The position numbers were made by a program, and so were the translations under genes. From assembly GCF_000938255.1 (NCBI RefSeq), contig NZ_JYMR01000023.1, positions 62,001-126,000 on the forward strand: a stretch of DNA of 64,000 nucleotides, in the 5' to 3' direction. The notes beneath the pieces were generated by a model. That model saw only the letters and a program-made list of their open reading frames with translations. It had not been told where the DNA came from and did not search any database. Source of the stretch: Bradyrhizobium sp. LTSP849 (GTDB lineage: Bacteria > Pseudomonadota > Alphaproteobacteria > Rhizobiales > Xanthobacteraceae). This document shows positions 16,422 to 24,767 of this stretch, piece after piece; positions within the stretch are counted from its first letter, which is position 1; the number at the start of each line of letters is the position of its first letter.

Positions 16422-16619
16422 TTACGTCGGCGCCCTCAGGCCCGGTGAGCTGATCCACGCATCGATCTGGATAGCTGTCTCGTCCTGCCGCACCTTTTGC
16501 AGCAAGACCTCGCGGCGATGACCTGGAGGAAGCGAGTGCACCTCTTCGCGCAAACGTTCGACCTCTTCGGCGAGCCGTTGCTTGAGAGATTGGGTCTGCT
16601 TGAAACGACGCTGTTCCAT
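16422..16619 (-). CDS. Small helical rhizobial protein
   Basis: A 65-aa protein, 'MEQRRFKQTQSLKQRLAEEV...', ending 'DAWISSPGLRAPT'. The start is well supported by AGGGAGGTG upstream. The sequence is highly charged and helical, with no signal or membrane segment. Very similar 60-70 aa proteins recur in many Bradyrhizobium and Rhodopseudomonas genomes as hypothetical genes (recalled). Function unknown. Confidence 0.72.
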   Translation of the reverse strand: MEQRRFKQTQSLKQRLAEEVERLREEVHSLPPGHRREVLLQKVRQDETAIQIDAWISSPGLRAPT

Positions 16620-17012
16620 AGCGCACCTCCCTTGCTGATGAAGCGGGAGCGCAATCGGCGTTCTCGTCACCGACAAAAGCCAGGTGCCCCGCCGGTGATG
16701 AGGAACTCTAGCATGAATCCGCGACGTGTATGTCCACAAGGGTACGTTACTGGTCCGGAACTCCTCGAGGAGGCCTCGCCTCGTCGAGGCCGCCTCAAAC
16801 CCGTAAAACCCTCCGCCGGCGTCCTGGGGCCAATTAACTCCCTGGCAAGCCTTGCGCGGAAACACGATCAGGTATACCCTAAAGTTGTTCGTTCAGCCGC
16901 TGTGCCTTGTTGAATGTGCCCGCGGGCTCCTTTTCCATCGACATCGACGAATTGAAACGGTTCTGCGTGAGCGTCACGCGGAATGCACATATGTGCTCTT
17001 TGGAGAAGAAAA
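16620..17012. other. Gene-free region upstream of the cold-shock gene
   Basis: A 393-base stretch without a supported gene. It holds a GGCCTCG/CGAGGCC stem (16772-16791) and a GCGTGA-GCG-TCACGC palindrome (16965-16979), which would lie in the 5' leader of the cold-shock transcript. Long structured leaders are usual for cspA-type genes, so a thermoregulatory leader is possible but unproven. Confidence 0.4.
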
Positions 17013-17222
17013 ATGACGACAGGTACTGTGAAGTGGTTCAACGGCCAGAAGGGCTTCGGATTCATTCAGCCCGACGACGGCGGCAACGATGTGTTCGTTC
17101 ACATCAGCGCGGTTGAGCGGGCTGGTCTTGCGGGTCTCGCCGAGGGCCAAAAGGTCACCTTCGAGGCCAAGACCGACAAGATGCGGGGCAAGGTCAGCGC
17201 TGAGAATCTCTCGCTGGCTTGA
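17013..17222 (+). CDS. cspA: Cold-shock protein (CspA family)
   Basis: A 69-aa single cold-shock domain, an OB-fold RNA chaperone. The RNP1 and RNP2 motifs are 'KGFGFIQP' and 'VFVHISAV', and the protein begins 'MTTGTVKWFNGQ' like nearly all bacterial Csp proteins. Start chosen at the ATG after GGAGAAGAAAA. A strong terminator follows. The symbol is generic; which paralogue it is cannot be told. Confidence 0.93.
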   Translation: MTTGTVKWFNGQKGFGFIQPDDGGNDVFVHISAVERAGLAGLAEGQKVTFEAKTDKMRGKVSAENLSLA

Positions 17223-17230
17223 GCTATCTG

Positions 17231-17295
17231 CGCCGTTTCACGGATGTACTGAAACGGCAACGTTGCCCGCTCGATCCCTGGATTGAGCGGGTTTT
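17231..17295 (+). terminator. Stem-loop and rho-independent terminator of the cold-shock gene
   Basis: A first hairpin, GCCGTTTCA/TGAAACGGC (17232-17258), is followed by CCCGCTC...GAGCGGG (17266-17291) with internal ATCC/GGAT pairing and then TTTTGT. The second is a canonical terminator. Confidence 0.78.
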
Positions 17296-17316
17296 GTCTG
17301 TTGAACAGGGTGAAAG

Positions 17317-17559
17317 ATGAGCGCCAAGAGATCGGCAGAACCGTCACCCGAAGGCATCGCGCGTTCCAATCGTCAACGCCTGGCTGCTGAAGAAGGTGCA
17401 AAAGCGATGGCGGATGCCGAAAAGCAGGCCGCCGATGTTCGCAAGAACATGGCCCGACTTCGAGAGCTGCGCGTAGCGAAGGAAGTCGCCGACGCGACCC
17501 TCCAAGCATCGTTGCCGGCGCCCACCCCGACGAAGCGCAAGAAGAAGCAGGCGCAATAG
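17317..17559 (+). CDS. Small charged hypothetical protein
   Basis: An 80-aa, Lys/Ala/Arg-rich helical protein ('MSAKRSAEPSPEGIARSN' to 'TKRKKKQAQ') with no signal peptide. It follows the cold-shock gene by 94 nt, beyond the terminator. Basic C-terminal tails of this type suggest nucleic-acid contact, but nothing specific is recognised. Similar small genes follow csp genes in Bradyrhizobium (recalled). Confidence 0.6.
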   Translation: MSAKRSAEPSPEGIARSNRQRLAAEEGAKAMADAEKQAADVRKNMARLRELRVAKEVADATLQASLPAPTPTKRKKKQAQ

Positions 17560-17613
17560 CCGACTTCGATAGCGCCGACGAAAATCTGGAGAGGGCCGGT
17601 CACATGCCAAAGA

Positions 17614-17838
17614 GTGCGGGTCTTGCCTAGAGTCAAATCGGACGGCGGTGGCACAATCACGTTCTTTCTCGCGCTTGGCGCGGGCCGACAGATGTGCCGA
17701 CTTGCGACCACGTTTGCGACCCAGAAGCAGGCCTTCAGCTATCTTCAGAAATACCGGACGGAGTTCGAGCGCATCGCGCGGACGCGGCTGGCTTCGGGGG
17801 AACTCGAAGACGGGATCGTCGTGCTTTCCATGCTCTAG
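17614..17838 (+). CDS. Small hypothetical protein
   Basis: A 74-aa protein if a GTG start is used ('MRVLPRVKSDGG'). The conserved-looking part is 'RLATTFATQKQAFSYLQKYR', ending 'SGELEDGIVVLSML', which resembles short rhizobial hypothetical proteins. An internal ATG at 17692 is the alternative start. It is on the plus strand, 54 nt after the previous small gene. Confidence 0.52.
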   Translation: MRVLPRVKSDGGGTITFFLALGAGRQMCRLATTFATQKQAFSYLQKYRTEFERIARTRLASGELEDGIVVLSML

Positions 17839-17853
17839 GTCGAGCGTCGATTC

Positions 17854-18036
17854 CTATTCCGAGCGGCTTCCCGGCTTGTCCTCGCGGGCCAAGCGCTCCG
17901 CTTTCAGGCGCTCGCGGTTCTCGTTGAAGGATTGCTGGTCCTTCGCGTAGTCATTCATCGGCTTCTGCGTTTTGGCAGGTTTGAACGCCTTGTTGGCTTC
18001 ACGCTTGGTGCGATCAGAGGGTTGATCTTTCAACAT
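17854..18036 (-). CDS. Small hydrophilic hypothetical protein
   Basis: A 60-aa, strongly charged protein with the motif 'FKPAKTQKPMNDYAKDQQSF' and a C-terminal 'ERLKAERLARED'. The ATG is preceded by GAGGTC. It lacks hydrophobic segments. Similar proteins are common small hypotheticals of Rhizobiales (recalled). Function unknown; convergent with the preceding plus-strand gene. Confidence 0.68.
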   Translation of the reverse strand: MLKDQPSDRTKREANKAFKPAKTQKPMNDYAKDQQSFNENRERLKAERLAREDKPGSRSE

Positions 18037-18314
18037 GTCGACCTCGATACGAGATGCTTAATGGCTCGCTGCGGAGGCGCTACATTTGCAGAGCTCACCG
18101 GTTAAGTAGACAACTGACGTCCATCGCGTCGGTTCCTCGGAATCCTGCCGCCTCTTTTCGAGCAATGGCATAATACCCCTGTTTTGCCCGACGCGTCAAA
18201 GTGGATTCGTAAAATACGAAATACTTTTGCGGCCAGTGAGTTAGCTACTGTGCATGGGGTTGTTTTTCAGTTTTAGTTTGGGCCTGCGACCGCACGGCTC
18301 TTCTGATGCAAAAA
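18037..18314. other. Gene-free spacer before the frc terminator
   Basis: A stretch of about 280 bases in which I see no gene. Near 18166 is an isolated TGGCATA half-site of the oxalate operator without its partner, which I do not count as a site. Confidence 0.4.
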
Positions 18315-18340
18315 GGGCCGCCTGATCAGGCGGCCCTTTC
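18311..18340 (-). terminator. Rho-independent terminator of the gntR-oxc-frc unit
   Basis: GGGCCGCCTGATCAGGCGGCCC is a perfect palindrome, and on the minus strand it is followed by TTTTT. It begins about 25 bases after the frc stop codon. Confidence 0.87.
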
Positions 18341-18364
18341 GTCTTGGCTTAAAACCAGATCCGC

Positions 18365-19642
18365 TTACTCGGCGGCCTGCTTCTGCGGCGGATCGAGTGC
18401 GCCGGACTTGTGGATATCGGCGACCTGGTGATCGCTGAAGCCGAGCACGCTGCGCAAGATTTCGTCGGTGTGCTCGCCGAGCAGGGGGGAGCGCTCCACG
18501 TCGCTGGGAGAATCCGACAGCTTGATCGGGTTGCCGACCGAGATGTACTTGCCGCGGGTGGGATGGTCGACCTCGACCACGGTGCCGGTCGCGCGCAGCG
18601 ACTGGTCCTCGGCGATCTCCTTCATCGACAGGATCGGGCCGCAGGGGATGTCGTCCTTGTTGAGGATCTCCATCGCCTCGAACTTCGTCTTCGTCATCGT
18701 CCACTGCTCGATGCGGCCGAAGATCTCGTTCAGGCGCGGCAGGCGAACTGCGGGCTTGGCGTAGTTCGGATCGGTCTTCCAGGTCGGCTCGCCGATCACG
18801 TCGCAGATCTTCTCCCAGACCGGGGCCTGGGTGATGAAGTAGATGTAGGCGTTGGGATCGGTCTCCCAGCCCTTGCACTTCAGGATGCGGCCGGGCTGAC
18901 CGCCGCCGGAATCGTTGCCGGCGCGCGGCACGGCATCGCCGAACGGAATGCCTTCGCCGAACTGGCTGTATTCCTTGAGTGGACCGCGTTCGAGACGCTG
19001 CTGGTCGCGCAGCTTGACACGCGCGAGGTTCAACACGCCGTCCTGCATCGCGGCGGTGACCTTCTGGCCCTTGCCCGAATGCGTGCGCTGATAGAGCGCG
19101 GTGACGATGCCGAGCGCCAGATGCAGGCCGGTTCCGCTGTCGCCGATCTGCGCGCCGGTGACGAGCGGCAGGCCGTCGCGGAAACCGGTGGTGGAGGCGG
19201 CGCCGCCGGTGCACTGCGCGACGTTCTCATAGACCTTGCAGTCTTCGTACGGTCCGGGACCAAAGCCCTTGATCGAAGCGACGATCATCTTCGGGTTGAT
19301 CGCCTGGATCTTCTCCCAGGGGAAACCCATGCGGTCGAGCACGCCGGGGCCGAAATTCTCGACCAGCACGTCGCACTTCTTGATCAGCTCGGTCAGGACT
19401 TCCTTGCCCTTGGGGTTCTTGGTGTCGAGCGTGATCGAGCGCTTGTTGTGGTTGAGCATGGTGAAATACAGGCTGTCCACGTTCGGGATGTCCTGCAACT
19501 GGCCGCGGGTGATATCGCCGACACCCGGCCGTTCCACCTTGATCACGTCGGCGCCGAACCAGGCGAGCAGCTGCGTGCAGGTCGGTCCGGACTGGACGTG
19601 GGTGAAGTCGAGAATGCGAACGCCCTCGAGCGCTTTGGTCAT
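18365..19642 (-). CDS. frc: Formyl-CoA:oxalate CoA-transferase
   Basis: A 425-aa class III CoA-transferase that moves CoA from formyl-CoA to oxalate, giving oxalyl-CoA and formate in the cytoplasm. The catalytic aspartate is in 'VTGAQIGDSGTG' (Asp168, matching Asp169 of the Oxalobacter enzyme), and the glycine loop is 'GNDSGGGQPGR'. The N-terminus 'MTKALEGVRILDFTHVQSG' is characteristic, and length is as expected. It is last in an apparent gntR-oxc-frc transcript and is followed by a strong terminator. With Oxc it forms the oxalate decarboxylation cycle. Confidence 0.96.
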   Translation of the reverse strand: MTKALEGVRILDFTHVQSGPTCTQLLAWFGADVIKVERPGVGDITRGQLQDIPNVDSLYFTMLNHNKRSITLDTKNPKGKEVLTELIKKCDVLVENFGPGVLDRMGFPWEKIQAINPKMIVASIKGFGPGPYEDCKVYENVAQCTGGAASTTGFRDGLPLVTGAQIGDSGTGLHLALGIVTALYQRTHSGKGQKVTAAMQDGVLNLARVKLRDQQRLERGPLKEYSQFGEGIPFGDAVPRAGNDSGGGQPGRILKCKGWETDPNAYIYFITQAPVWEKICDVIGEPTWKTDPNYAKPAVRLPRLNEIFGRIEQWTMTKTKFEAMEILNKDDIPCGPILSMKEIAEDQSLRATGTVVEVDHPTRGKYISVGNPIKLSDSPSDVERSPLLGEHTDEILRSVLGFSDHQVADIHKSGALDPPQKQAAE

Positions 19643-19707
19643 CGTGTTGCTCCGTATACTCTGTCTGCCCCCGCAAACCGCAGGGAATAAGGGTTGAAGG
19701 GGAGGAC

Positions 19708-21441
19708 TTACTTTTTCTTCTGCAGGACGCTCTGCGGATTGAGATTGCCGATGCGGCCGCTTTCAGAGCCCGCGGCCGGATCGATCACCGCGTTGATCAG
19801 CGTCGGCTTGCCCGAGGCCATCGCTTCGTTGACGGCACGCTTCAGTTCATCCGGGGAAGTCGCATTCACGCCGACGCCGCCGAAAGCTTCCATCATCTTG
19901 TCGTAGCGCGCGCCCTTGACGAACACCGTCGTCGCCGGATCGGCGTTCACGCTGTTGACGTCGGTGCCGCGATAGATGCCGTCATTGTTGAAGATGACGA
20001 TGCAGATCGGAAGGTTGTAGCGGCAGATGGTCTCGACCTCCATGCCGGAGAAGCCGAACGCCGAGTCACCTTCCACCGCGAGCACGGGATGGCCGGTCTC
20101 GAGCGTGGCGGCAATCGCCTGGCCCATGCCAATGCCCATCACGCCCCAGGTGCCGACGTCGAGACGCTTGCGCGGCTTGTACATGTCGATGACGCCGCGG
20201 GCGAGGTCGAGCGTGTTGGCGCCTTCGTTGACCAGGATCGCCTCGGGATGCTCCTTGATCACGTTCTTCAGCACGCCGAGCGCGCCGTGATAATCCATCG
20301 GCGACTTGTTGTTCATGAGCTTCGGCGCCATCTTGGCGACGTTCTCGTCCCGCTTGGACGCAATGGCCTTGGTCCATTCGGCCGGCGGCGCGGTCCAGCC
20401 CGCAGCTATGGCCTGGTTGAAGGCTGCGACGACGGAGCCGATGTCGCCGACGACGGGCGCAACGATCTCGACGTTGGAGTCCATTTCCCTCGGCTCGATG
20501 TCGACCTGAATGAATTTCTTGGGCGCTTCGCCCCAGCTCTTGCCCTTGCCGTGCGAGAGCAGCCAGTTCAGCCGCGCGCCGATCAGCAAGACGACGTCGG
20601 ACTCTTTCAGCACCGTCGAGCGGGCCGCACCGGCGCACTGCGGATGCGTGTCGGCGAGAAGGCCTTTGGCCATGCTCATCGGCAGGAACGGCACGCCGCT
20701 CTTCTCGACGAAGGTCTTGATCTCTTCGTCGGCCTGCGCGTAGGCCGCACCCTTGCCGAGGATGATGAGCGGACGCTTAGCGCTTTTCAAAACATCAAGC
20801 GCGCGCTTGATCGAAGCGGGCGAGGGGATCTGCGCAGGCGCAGCGTCAATCACCTTGACCAGCGACTTCTGGCCGGCTTCGGCATTCATCACCTGGCCGA
20901 ACAGCTTTGCCGGCAGGTCGAGATAGACGCCGCCCGGACGGCCCGAAACCGCGGCGCGGATGGCGCGCGCAAAACCGATGCCGATGTCCTGGGCGTGCAG
21001 CACGCGATAGGCCGCCTTGCACAGCGGCTTGGCGATCGCGAGCTGGTCCATCTCTTCGTAGTCGCCCTGCTGGAGGTCGACGACCTCCCGCTCGGACGAG
21101 CCCGAGATCAGGATCATCGGATAGCAGTTGGTGGTGGCGTGGGCGAGCGCGGTGAGACCGTTGAGGAAGCCGGGCGCGGAGACGGTGAGGCAGACGCCGG
21201 GCTTCTTGGTGAGGTAGCCGGCGATGCCCGCGGCGTAACCGGCGTTCTGCTCGTGGCGAAACGAGATCACGCGAATGCCGGCGGCCTGCGCCATGCGGCC
21301 CAAATCCGTGATCGGGATGCCCGGCACATTATAGATGGTGTTGATGCCGTTCAGCTTGAGCGCGTCGATGACGAGATGAAAACCATCCGTCAGTTCCTGC
21401 TCGGTGCCCGGTGCTTCGGACTTGGTCGCGGTATTCAGCAT
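19708..21441 (-). CDS. oxc: Oxalyl-CoA decarboxylase
   Basis: A 577-aa ThDP- and Mg-dependent enzyme that decarboxylates oxalyl-CoA to formyl-CoA and CO2. The N-terminal Pyr domain has the activating Glu in 'SFRHEQNAGYAAGIAGYL', the PP domain carries 'GDSAFGFSGMEVETI' with the downstream 'FNNDGIYRG', and the middle domain has the usual Rossmann-like region. The C-terminus ends 'SVLQKKK'. It lies between gntR and frc, 65 nt upstream of frc, and recycles formyl-CoA for it. The pathway supplies energy through formate and consumes protons. Confidence 0.95.
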   Translation of the reverse strand: MLNTATKSEAPGTEQELTDGFHLVIDALKLNGINTIYNVPGIPITDLGRMAQAAGIRVISFRHEQNAGYAAGIAGYLTKKPGVCLTVSAPGFLNGLTALAHATTNCYPMILISGSSEREVVDLQQGDYEEMDQLAIAKPLCKAAYRVLHAQDIGIGFARAIRAAVSGRPGGVYLDLPAKLFGQVMNAEAGQKSLVKVIDAAPAQIPSPASIKRALDVLKSAKRPLIILGKGAAYAQADEEIKTFVEKSGVPFLPMSMAKGLLADTHPQCAGAARSTVLKESDVVLLIGARLNWLLSHGKGKSWGEAPKKFIQVDIEPREMDSNVEIVAPVVGDIGSVVAAFNQAIAAGWTAPPAEWTKAIASKRDENVAKMAPKLMNNKSPMDYHGALGVLKNVIKEHPEAILVNEGANTLDLARGVIDMYKPRKRLDVGTWGVMGIGMGQAIAATLETGHPVLAVEGDSAFGFSGMEVETICRYNLPICIVIFNNDGIYRGTDVNSVNADPATTVFVKGARYDKMMEAFGGVGVNATSPDELKRAVNEAMASGKPTLINAVIDPAAGSESGRIGNLNPQSVLQKKK

Positions 21442-21508
21442 GGGCCTTGTCTCCCTGGTCTCAAGGTCTTGGAGGCGAATTGCTCGCCCTTCTGGTGAAC
21501 GTTGCTAG

Positions 21509-22237
21509 TTAGAACAGTTCCTGGCCGTGCGCTTCGACGTAGGCTGCAAGGCCAAGGGTGTGGTCGCGGGCGCGCTTCTCGGCGAGATCGGTATCGCGCG
21601 CTTCGAGCGCTTCGATCATGCCGAGATGCTCGGGCAGCGAGGTCGCGGTGCGGTCCTTGCGTCCGATCGTCAGTTGCCGGTAGCCGCGCACGTGCAGCAG
21701 CAGATCGTTGGTGAGATCGACCAGCACAGGAGATTCCGACAGCGAGATCAGCGCCTGGTGGAAAGCGATGTTGGCGCGCGAATATTCCTCGACGTGATCC
21801 TGCGGCAGGCGGTCCTTGCTGAAGTCCTTGAAGAAGTCGCGCAGCGCCGTGATGTCCTTTTTGCGCGCGGTGGCGGTGATGAGGCGCGCGGCCATGCTTT
21901 CCAGCGCCGCCCAGGCGCGGATCATGTCGACGATCTCGCTCTTGGTCCGGCGCACCACCATGATGCCGCGGCGCGGCACTGTCTTCACGAAACCGTCCTG
22001 CTCAAGCATCGCGATCGCTTCGCGGATCGGCGTGCGGCTCACGCCCAGGCGTTCGGACAACGCGCGCTCGTCCAGCATCACCGGCTCGGGCGTCGAGTAG
22101 ATGTCCATCTTGAGAATGGCTTCCTTCAAGGCGTCATACGCCTTGTTCTTGAAGCTGCTCTCCGGGGCAATACGAACGATTGCGATGTCTGCCTCGGCCA
22201 TGTTCGGCAACACCTTGGTTGGTTTCCGCAGTGACAC
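21509..22237 (-). CDS. GntR-family (FadR/FCD) regulator of the oxalate genes
   Basis: A 242-aa regulator. The winged helix-turn-helix (about 30-95) contains 'LDERALSERLGVSRTPIREAI' split across the recognition region and 'QDGFVKTVPRRGIMVV'. The C-terminal FCD effector domain has metal-site histidines in 'ANIAFHQALI' and 'PEHLGMIEAL'. The start is a GTG preceded by a strong GGAGGAG. It is the first gene of gntR-oxc-frc and divergent from the acyl-CoA ligase gene; two predicted operators lie in the shared intergenic region. An oxalate-derived effector such as oxalyl-CoA, formyl-CoA or glyoxylate is an inference. Confidence 0.9.
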   Translation of the reverse strand: MSLRKPTKVLPNMAEADIAIVRIAPESSFKNKAYDALKEAILKMDIYSTPEPVMLDERALSERLGVSRTPIREAIAMLEQDGFVKTVPRRGIMVVRRTKSEIVDMIRAWAALESMAARLITATARKKDITALRDFFKDFSKDRLPQDHVEEYSRANIAFHQALISLSESPVLVDLTNDLLLHVRGYRQLTIGRKDRTATSLPEHLGMIEALEARDTDLAEKRARDHTLGLAAYVEAHGQELF

Positions 22238-22293
22238 GACGATTCTCCTCCAGTGGGAGTCGTCTTTTACAGGAATATTAACCGGAAAGTTTT

Positions 22294-22310
22294 TGGCATA
22301 CCAAATACCA
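22294..22310. promoter_or_regulatory. Predicted GntR operator, site 5 (upstream of gntR-oxc-frc)
   Basis: TGGCATA-CCA-AATACCA, a 7-3-7 palindrome fitting the shared consensus, 57 bases upstream of the gntR start. Binding here would give autoregulation of the oxc-frc unit. Confidence 0.72.
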
Positions 22311-22374
22311 GTATGTCAAGCTGCCTATTTTTTGCAGCGTTCTAACCTACGACTTGCCTTGACAAGTTGGCTTC

Positions 22375-22391
22375 TGGCATACCAAATGCCA
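22375..22391. promoter_or_regulatory. Predicted GntR operator, site 6 (upstream of acyl-CoA ligase)
   Basis: TGGCATA-CCA-AATGCCA, the most symmetrical of the six sites. It lies about 158 bases upstream of the ligase start and 65 bases from site 5 in the same 311-base divergent region; apart from the two sites, nothing else was recognised there. Confidence 0.74.
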
Positions 22392-22548
22392 TCACTGGCC
22401 ATTTTTGATCCAAGCCGGCGGAGTAGTCTGGGCATTTCTGCCTCTCCGTTCCGCGGTACGGAACAGAGCGCGGCGATGGCAAGTGTCACGGGCAGCCGCA
22501 ATACACGCGCTTTGCAAAGCAAGAACTGAAGGTCAAGGGAGAAGCCAC

Positions 22549-24678
22549 ATGTCCAATTCCAAAGATGCCGTCCGGAAGGTCCTTGACCAGGTCAAGACGG
22601 ACAACCGCACCAGCCTGACGGCGCCGGAAGGCAAGCTGGTCTGCGACGCCTACGGCATTCCGGTGCCGAAGGAGGGCGTGGTGAAGTCGGCCGGCGAGGC
22701 CGGCAAGATCGCCGCTTCCATGGGTTTCCCGGTGGTGATGAAGATCGTCTCGCCGGACATTCTCCACAAGACCGAGGCCGGCGGCGTCATCGTCGGCGTC
22801 AAGACGGCCCAGGATGCCGAGAAGGCCTACGAGACCATTCTCGGTAACGCCAGGAAGTACAAGGCCGATGCCAAGATCGAGGGTATCCAGGTGCAGCAGA
22901 TGCTGACCGGCGGTACCGAGGTGATCGTCGGTTCGATCACGGACGGCTCGTTCGGCAAGCTGGTCGCCTTCGGCCTCGGCGGCGTGCTGGTCGAAGTGTT
23001 GAAGGACATCACCTTCCGCCTCGCGCCCGCGACCAAGGAAGAAGCGCTGTCGATGCTCGACGGCATCCAGGCGCATGAGATCCTCAAGGGCGTGCGCGGC
23101 GGTGAGCCGGTCAACCGCACGGCGCTTGCCGAAATCATCGTCAAGGTCTCGCAGCTCGTCACGGATTTCCCGGAAATCATCGAGCTCGATCTCAACCCGG
23201 TATTCGCGACGGCGAAGGATGCGATCGCCGCCGACGTGCGCATCGTTGTTGATTTCGCCTACAAGCCCAAGCCGAAGCCGCGCCCGACCGAAGAAATCGT
23301 CGCTGCGATGAGCCGCATCATGCAGCCGAAGGCGGTTGCGGTGGTTGGCGCCTCTGCCGAAGACGGCAAGATCGGCAACTCCGTGATGAAGAACCTCATC
23401 AATGGCGGCTACAAGGGCGACATCTATCCGATCCATCCCAAGGCCGCCGAGATCCTCGGCTACAAGGCCTATAAGAGCGTCAAGGACGTGCCGGGCGTGA
23501 TCGACACCGCGGTGTTCGCGATCCCCGCGAAGTTCGTCGCCGCGGCGCTCGTCGAATGCGGCGAGAAGAAAATCCCCGGCGCGGTGCTGATCCCATCGGG
23601 CTTTGCCGAGGCCGGCGCGCCGGAATTGCAGGCCGAGATCGTCGAGATCGGCCAGAAGTACAATGTCCGCCTGATGGGGCCGAACATCTATGGCTTCTAT
23701 TATACGCCCGCCAATCTTTGCGCGACCTTCTGCACCGCCTATGACGTCAAGGGCCACGCGGCGCTGTCATCGCAGTCGGGCGGCATCGGCATGGCCATCA
23801 TCGGTTTCTCGCGCTCGGCGAAGATGGGCGTCTCCGCCATCGTCGGTCTCGGCAACAAGTCTGATATCGATGAGGACGATCTGCTCGCCTTCTTCGAGCA
23901 GGACCCGAACACCAATTTGATCGCGCAGCACTGCGAAGACCTCAAGGACGGCCGCGCCTTTGCGGAAGCCGCCAAGCGCGTCTCCAAGAAGAAGCCGGTG
24001 ATCGTGCTCAAGGCCGGCCGCACCTCGGCTGGCGCCAAGGCGGCCTCGTCGCACACCGGCGCGCTTGCCGGCAACGACAAGATCTATGAGGATGTCCTGG
24101 CGCAGTCCGGCGTGATCCGGGCGCGCAGCTTGCGGCAATTGCTCGAATTCGCCCGTGGCGTGCCGGTGCTGCCGACGCCGAAGGGCGAGAACGTGCTGAT
24201 CATCACCGGTGCCGGTGGCTCGGGCGTGCTGCTGTCGGACTCGTGCGTCGACAACGGCCTGTCGCTGATGTCGATGCCGCCGGATCTCGATGCGGCCTTC
24301 CGCAAGTTCATCCCGCCATTTGGAGCTGCCGGAAATCCCGTGGATATCACCGGTGGCGAGCCGCCGATCACCTACGTCAACACGGTGAAGCTCGGCCTGT
24401 CGGACGAGCGCATCCATTCGCTGATCCTCGGCTACTGGCACACCATCGTCACGCCGCCGATGGTGTTCGCCCGCAACATGGTTGAGGTGAAGAAGGAGAT
24501 GGAAGCCAAGGGCTTCGTCAAGCCGATCGTCGCCTCGCTCGCCGGCGACGTCGAGGTCGAGGAAGCCGCCGAATATCTCTACCAGAACGGCATCCCGGCC
24601 TATGCCTACTCGACCGAGCTTCCGGTCGAGGTGCTCGGCGCCAAGTACAAGTGGGCGCGCGGGGCAGGGCTGCTCTGA
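22549..24678 (+). CDS. ATP-grasp acyl-CoA ligase (ADP-forming acetyl-CoA-synthetase-like)
   Basis: A 709-aa NDP-forming acyl-CoA synthetase. The order is an N-terminal ATP-grasp domain (about 20-230; 'YGIPVPKEG', 'GFPVVMKIVSPDILHKTEAGG', 'IIELDLNPVFA' in separate segments), a CoA-binding Rossmann domain from about 255 ('PKAVAVVGASAEDGKIGNS') and ligase domains with 'LSSQSGGIGMAI' and 'SSHTGALAGND'. His502 in the latter is the expected phosphohistidine. The start at GGGAGAAGCCACATG is well supported. Divergent from gntR-oxc-frc with its own operator, it may activate formate, oxalate or a related acid to prime the Frc cycle; the substrate is inferred from context only. Confidence 0.85.
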   Translation: MSNSKDAVRKVLDQVKTDNRTSLTAPEGKLVCDAYGIPVPKEGVVKSAGEAGKIAASMGFPVVMKIVSPDILHKTEAGGVIVGVKTAQDAEKAYETILGNARKYKADAKIEGIQVQQMLTGGTEVIVGSITDGSFGKLVAFGLGGVLVEVLKDITFRLAPATKEEALSMLDGIQAHEILKGVRGGEPVNRTALAEIIVKVSQLVTDFPEIIELDLNPVFATAKDAIAADVRIVVDFAYKPKPKPRPTEEIVAAMSRIMQPKAVAVVGASAEDGKIGNSVMKNLINGGYKGDIYPIHPKAAEILGYKAYKSVKDVPGVIDTAVFAIPAKFVAAALVECGEKKIPGAVLIPSGFAEAGAPELQAEIVEIGQKYNVRLMGPNIYGFYYTPANLCATFCTAYDVKGHAALSSQSGGIGMAIIGFSRSAKMGVSAIVGLGNKSDIDEDDLLAFFEQDPNTNLIAQHCEDLKDGRAFAEAAKRVSKKKPVIVLKAGRTSAGAKAASSHTGALAGNDKIYEDVLAQSGVIRARSLRQLLEFARGVPVLPTPKGENVLIITGAGGSGVLLSDSCVDNGLSLMSMPPDLDAAFRKFIPPFGAAGNPVDITGGEPPITYVNTVKLGLSDERIHSLILGYWHTIVTPPMVFARNMVEVKKEMEAKGFVKPIVASLAGDVEVEEAAEYLYQNGIPAYAYSTELPVEVLGAKYKWARGAGLL

Positions 24679-24692
24679 GACGAGACATTCAT

Positions 24693-24747
24693 CTCTCCCC
24701 GCGCTTGTCCGCCGAAGCCTTGGCGAAGGCGGCGGATGCGGGGAGAG
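24693..24747. repeat. Inverted repeat (family D, 'CTCTCCCCGC...GCGGGGAGAG')
   Basis: The 10-base arms pair perfectly, and inner segments 'GTCCGCC' and 'GGCGGAT' extend pairing. It lies between the ligase and IclR genes and could double as a terminator for the former; no T-run follows. Confidence 0.6.
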
Positions 24748-24767
24748 GTGAGAACAGTCAGGTCGCG

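Noticed and set aside
18166..18182. TGGCATA half-site resembling the oxalate operator
   Set aside because: The second half (CCCCTGT) does not match, and no oxalate-related start codon lies close by.
21527..22234. 235-codon plus-strand frame opposite gntR
   Set aside because: It is an exact antisense shadow of the GntR gene with no ribosome site and no recognisable domain.
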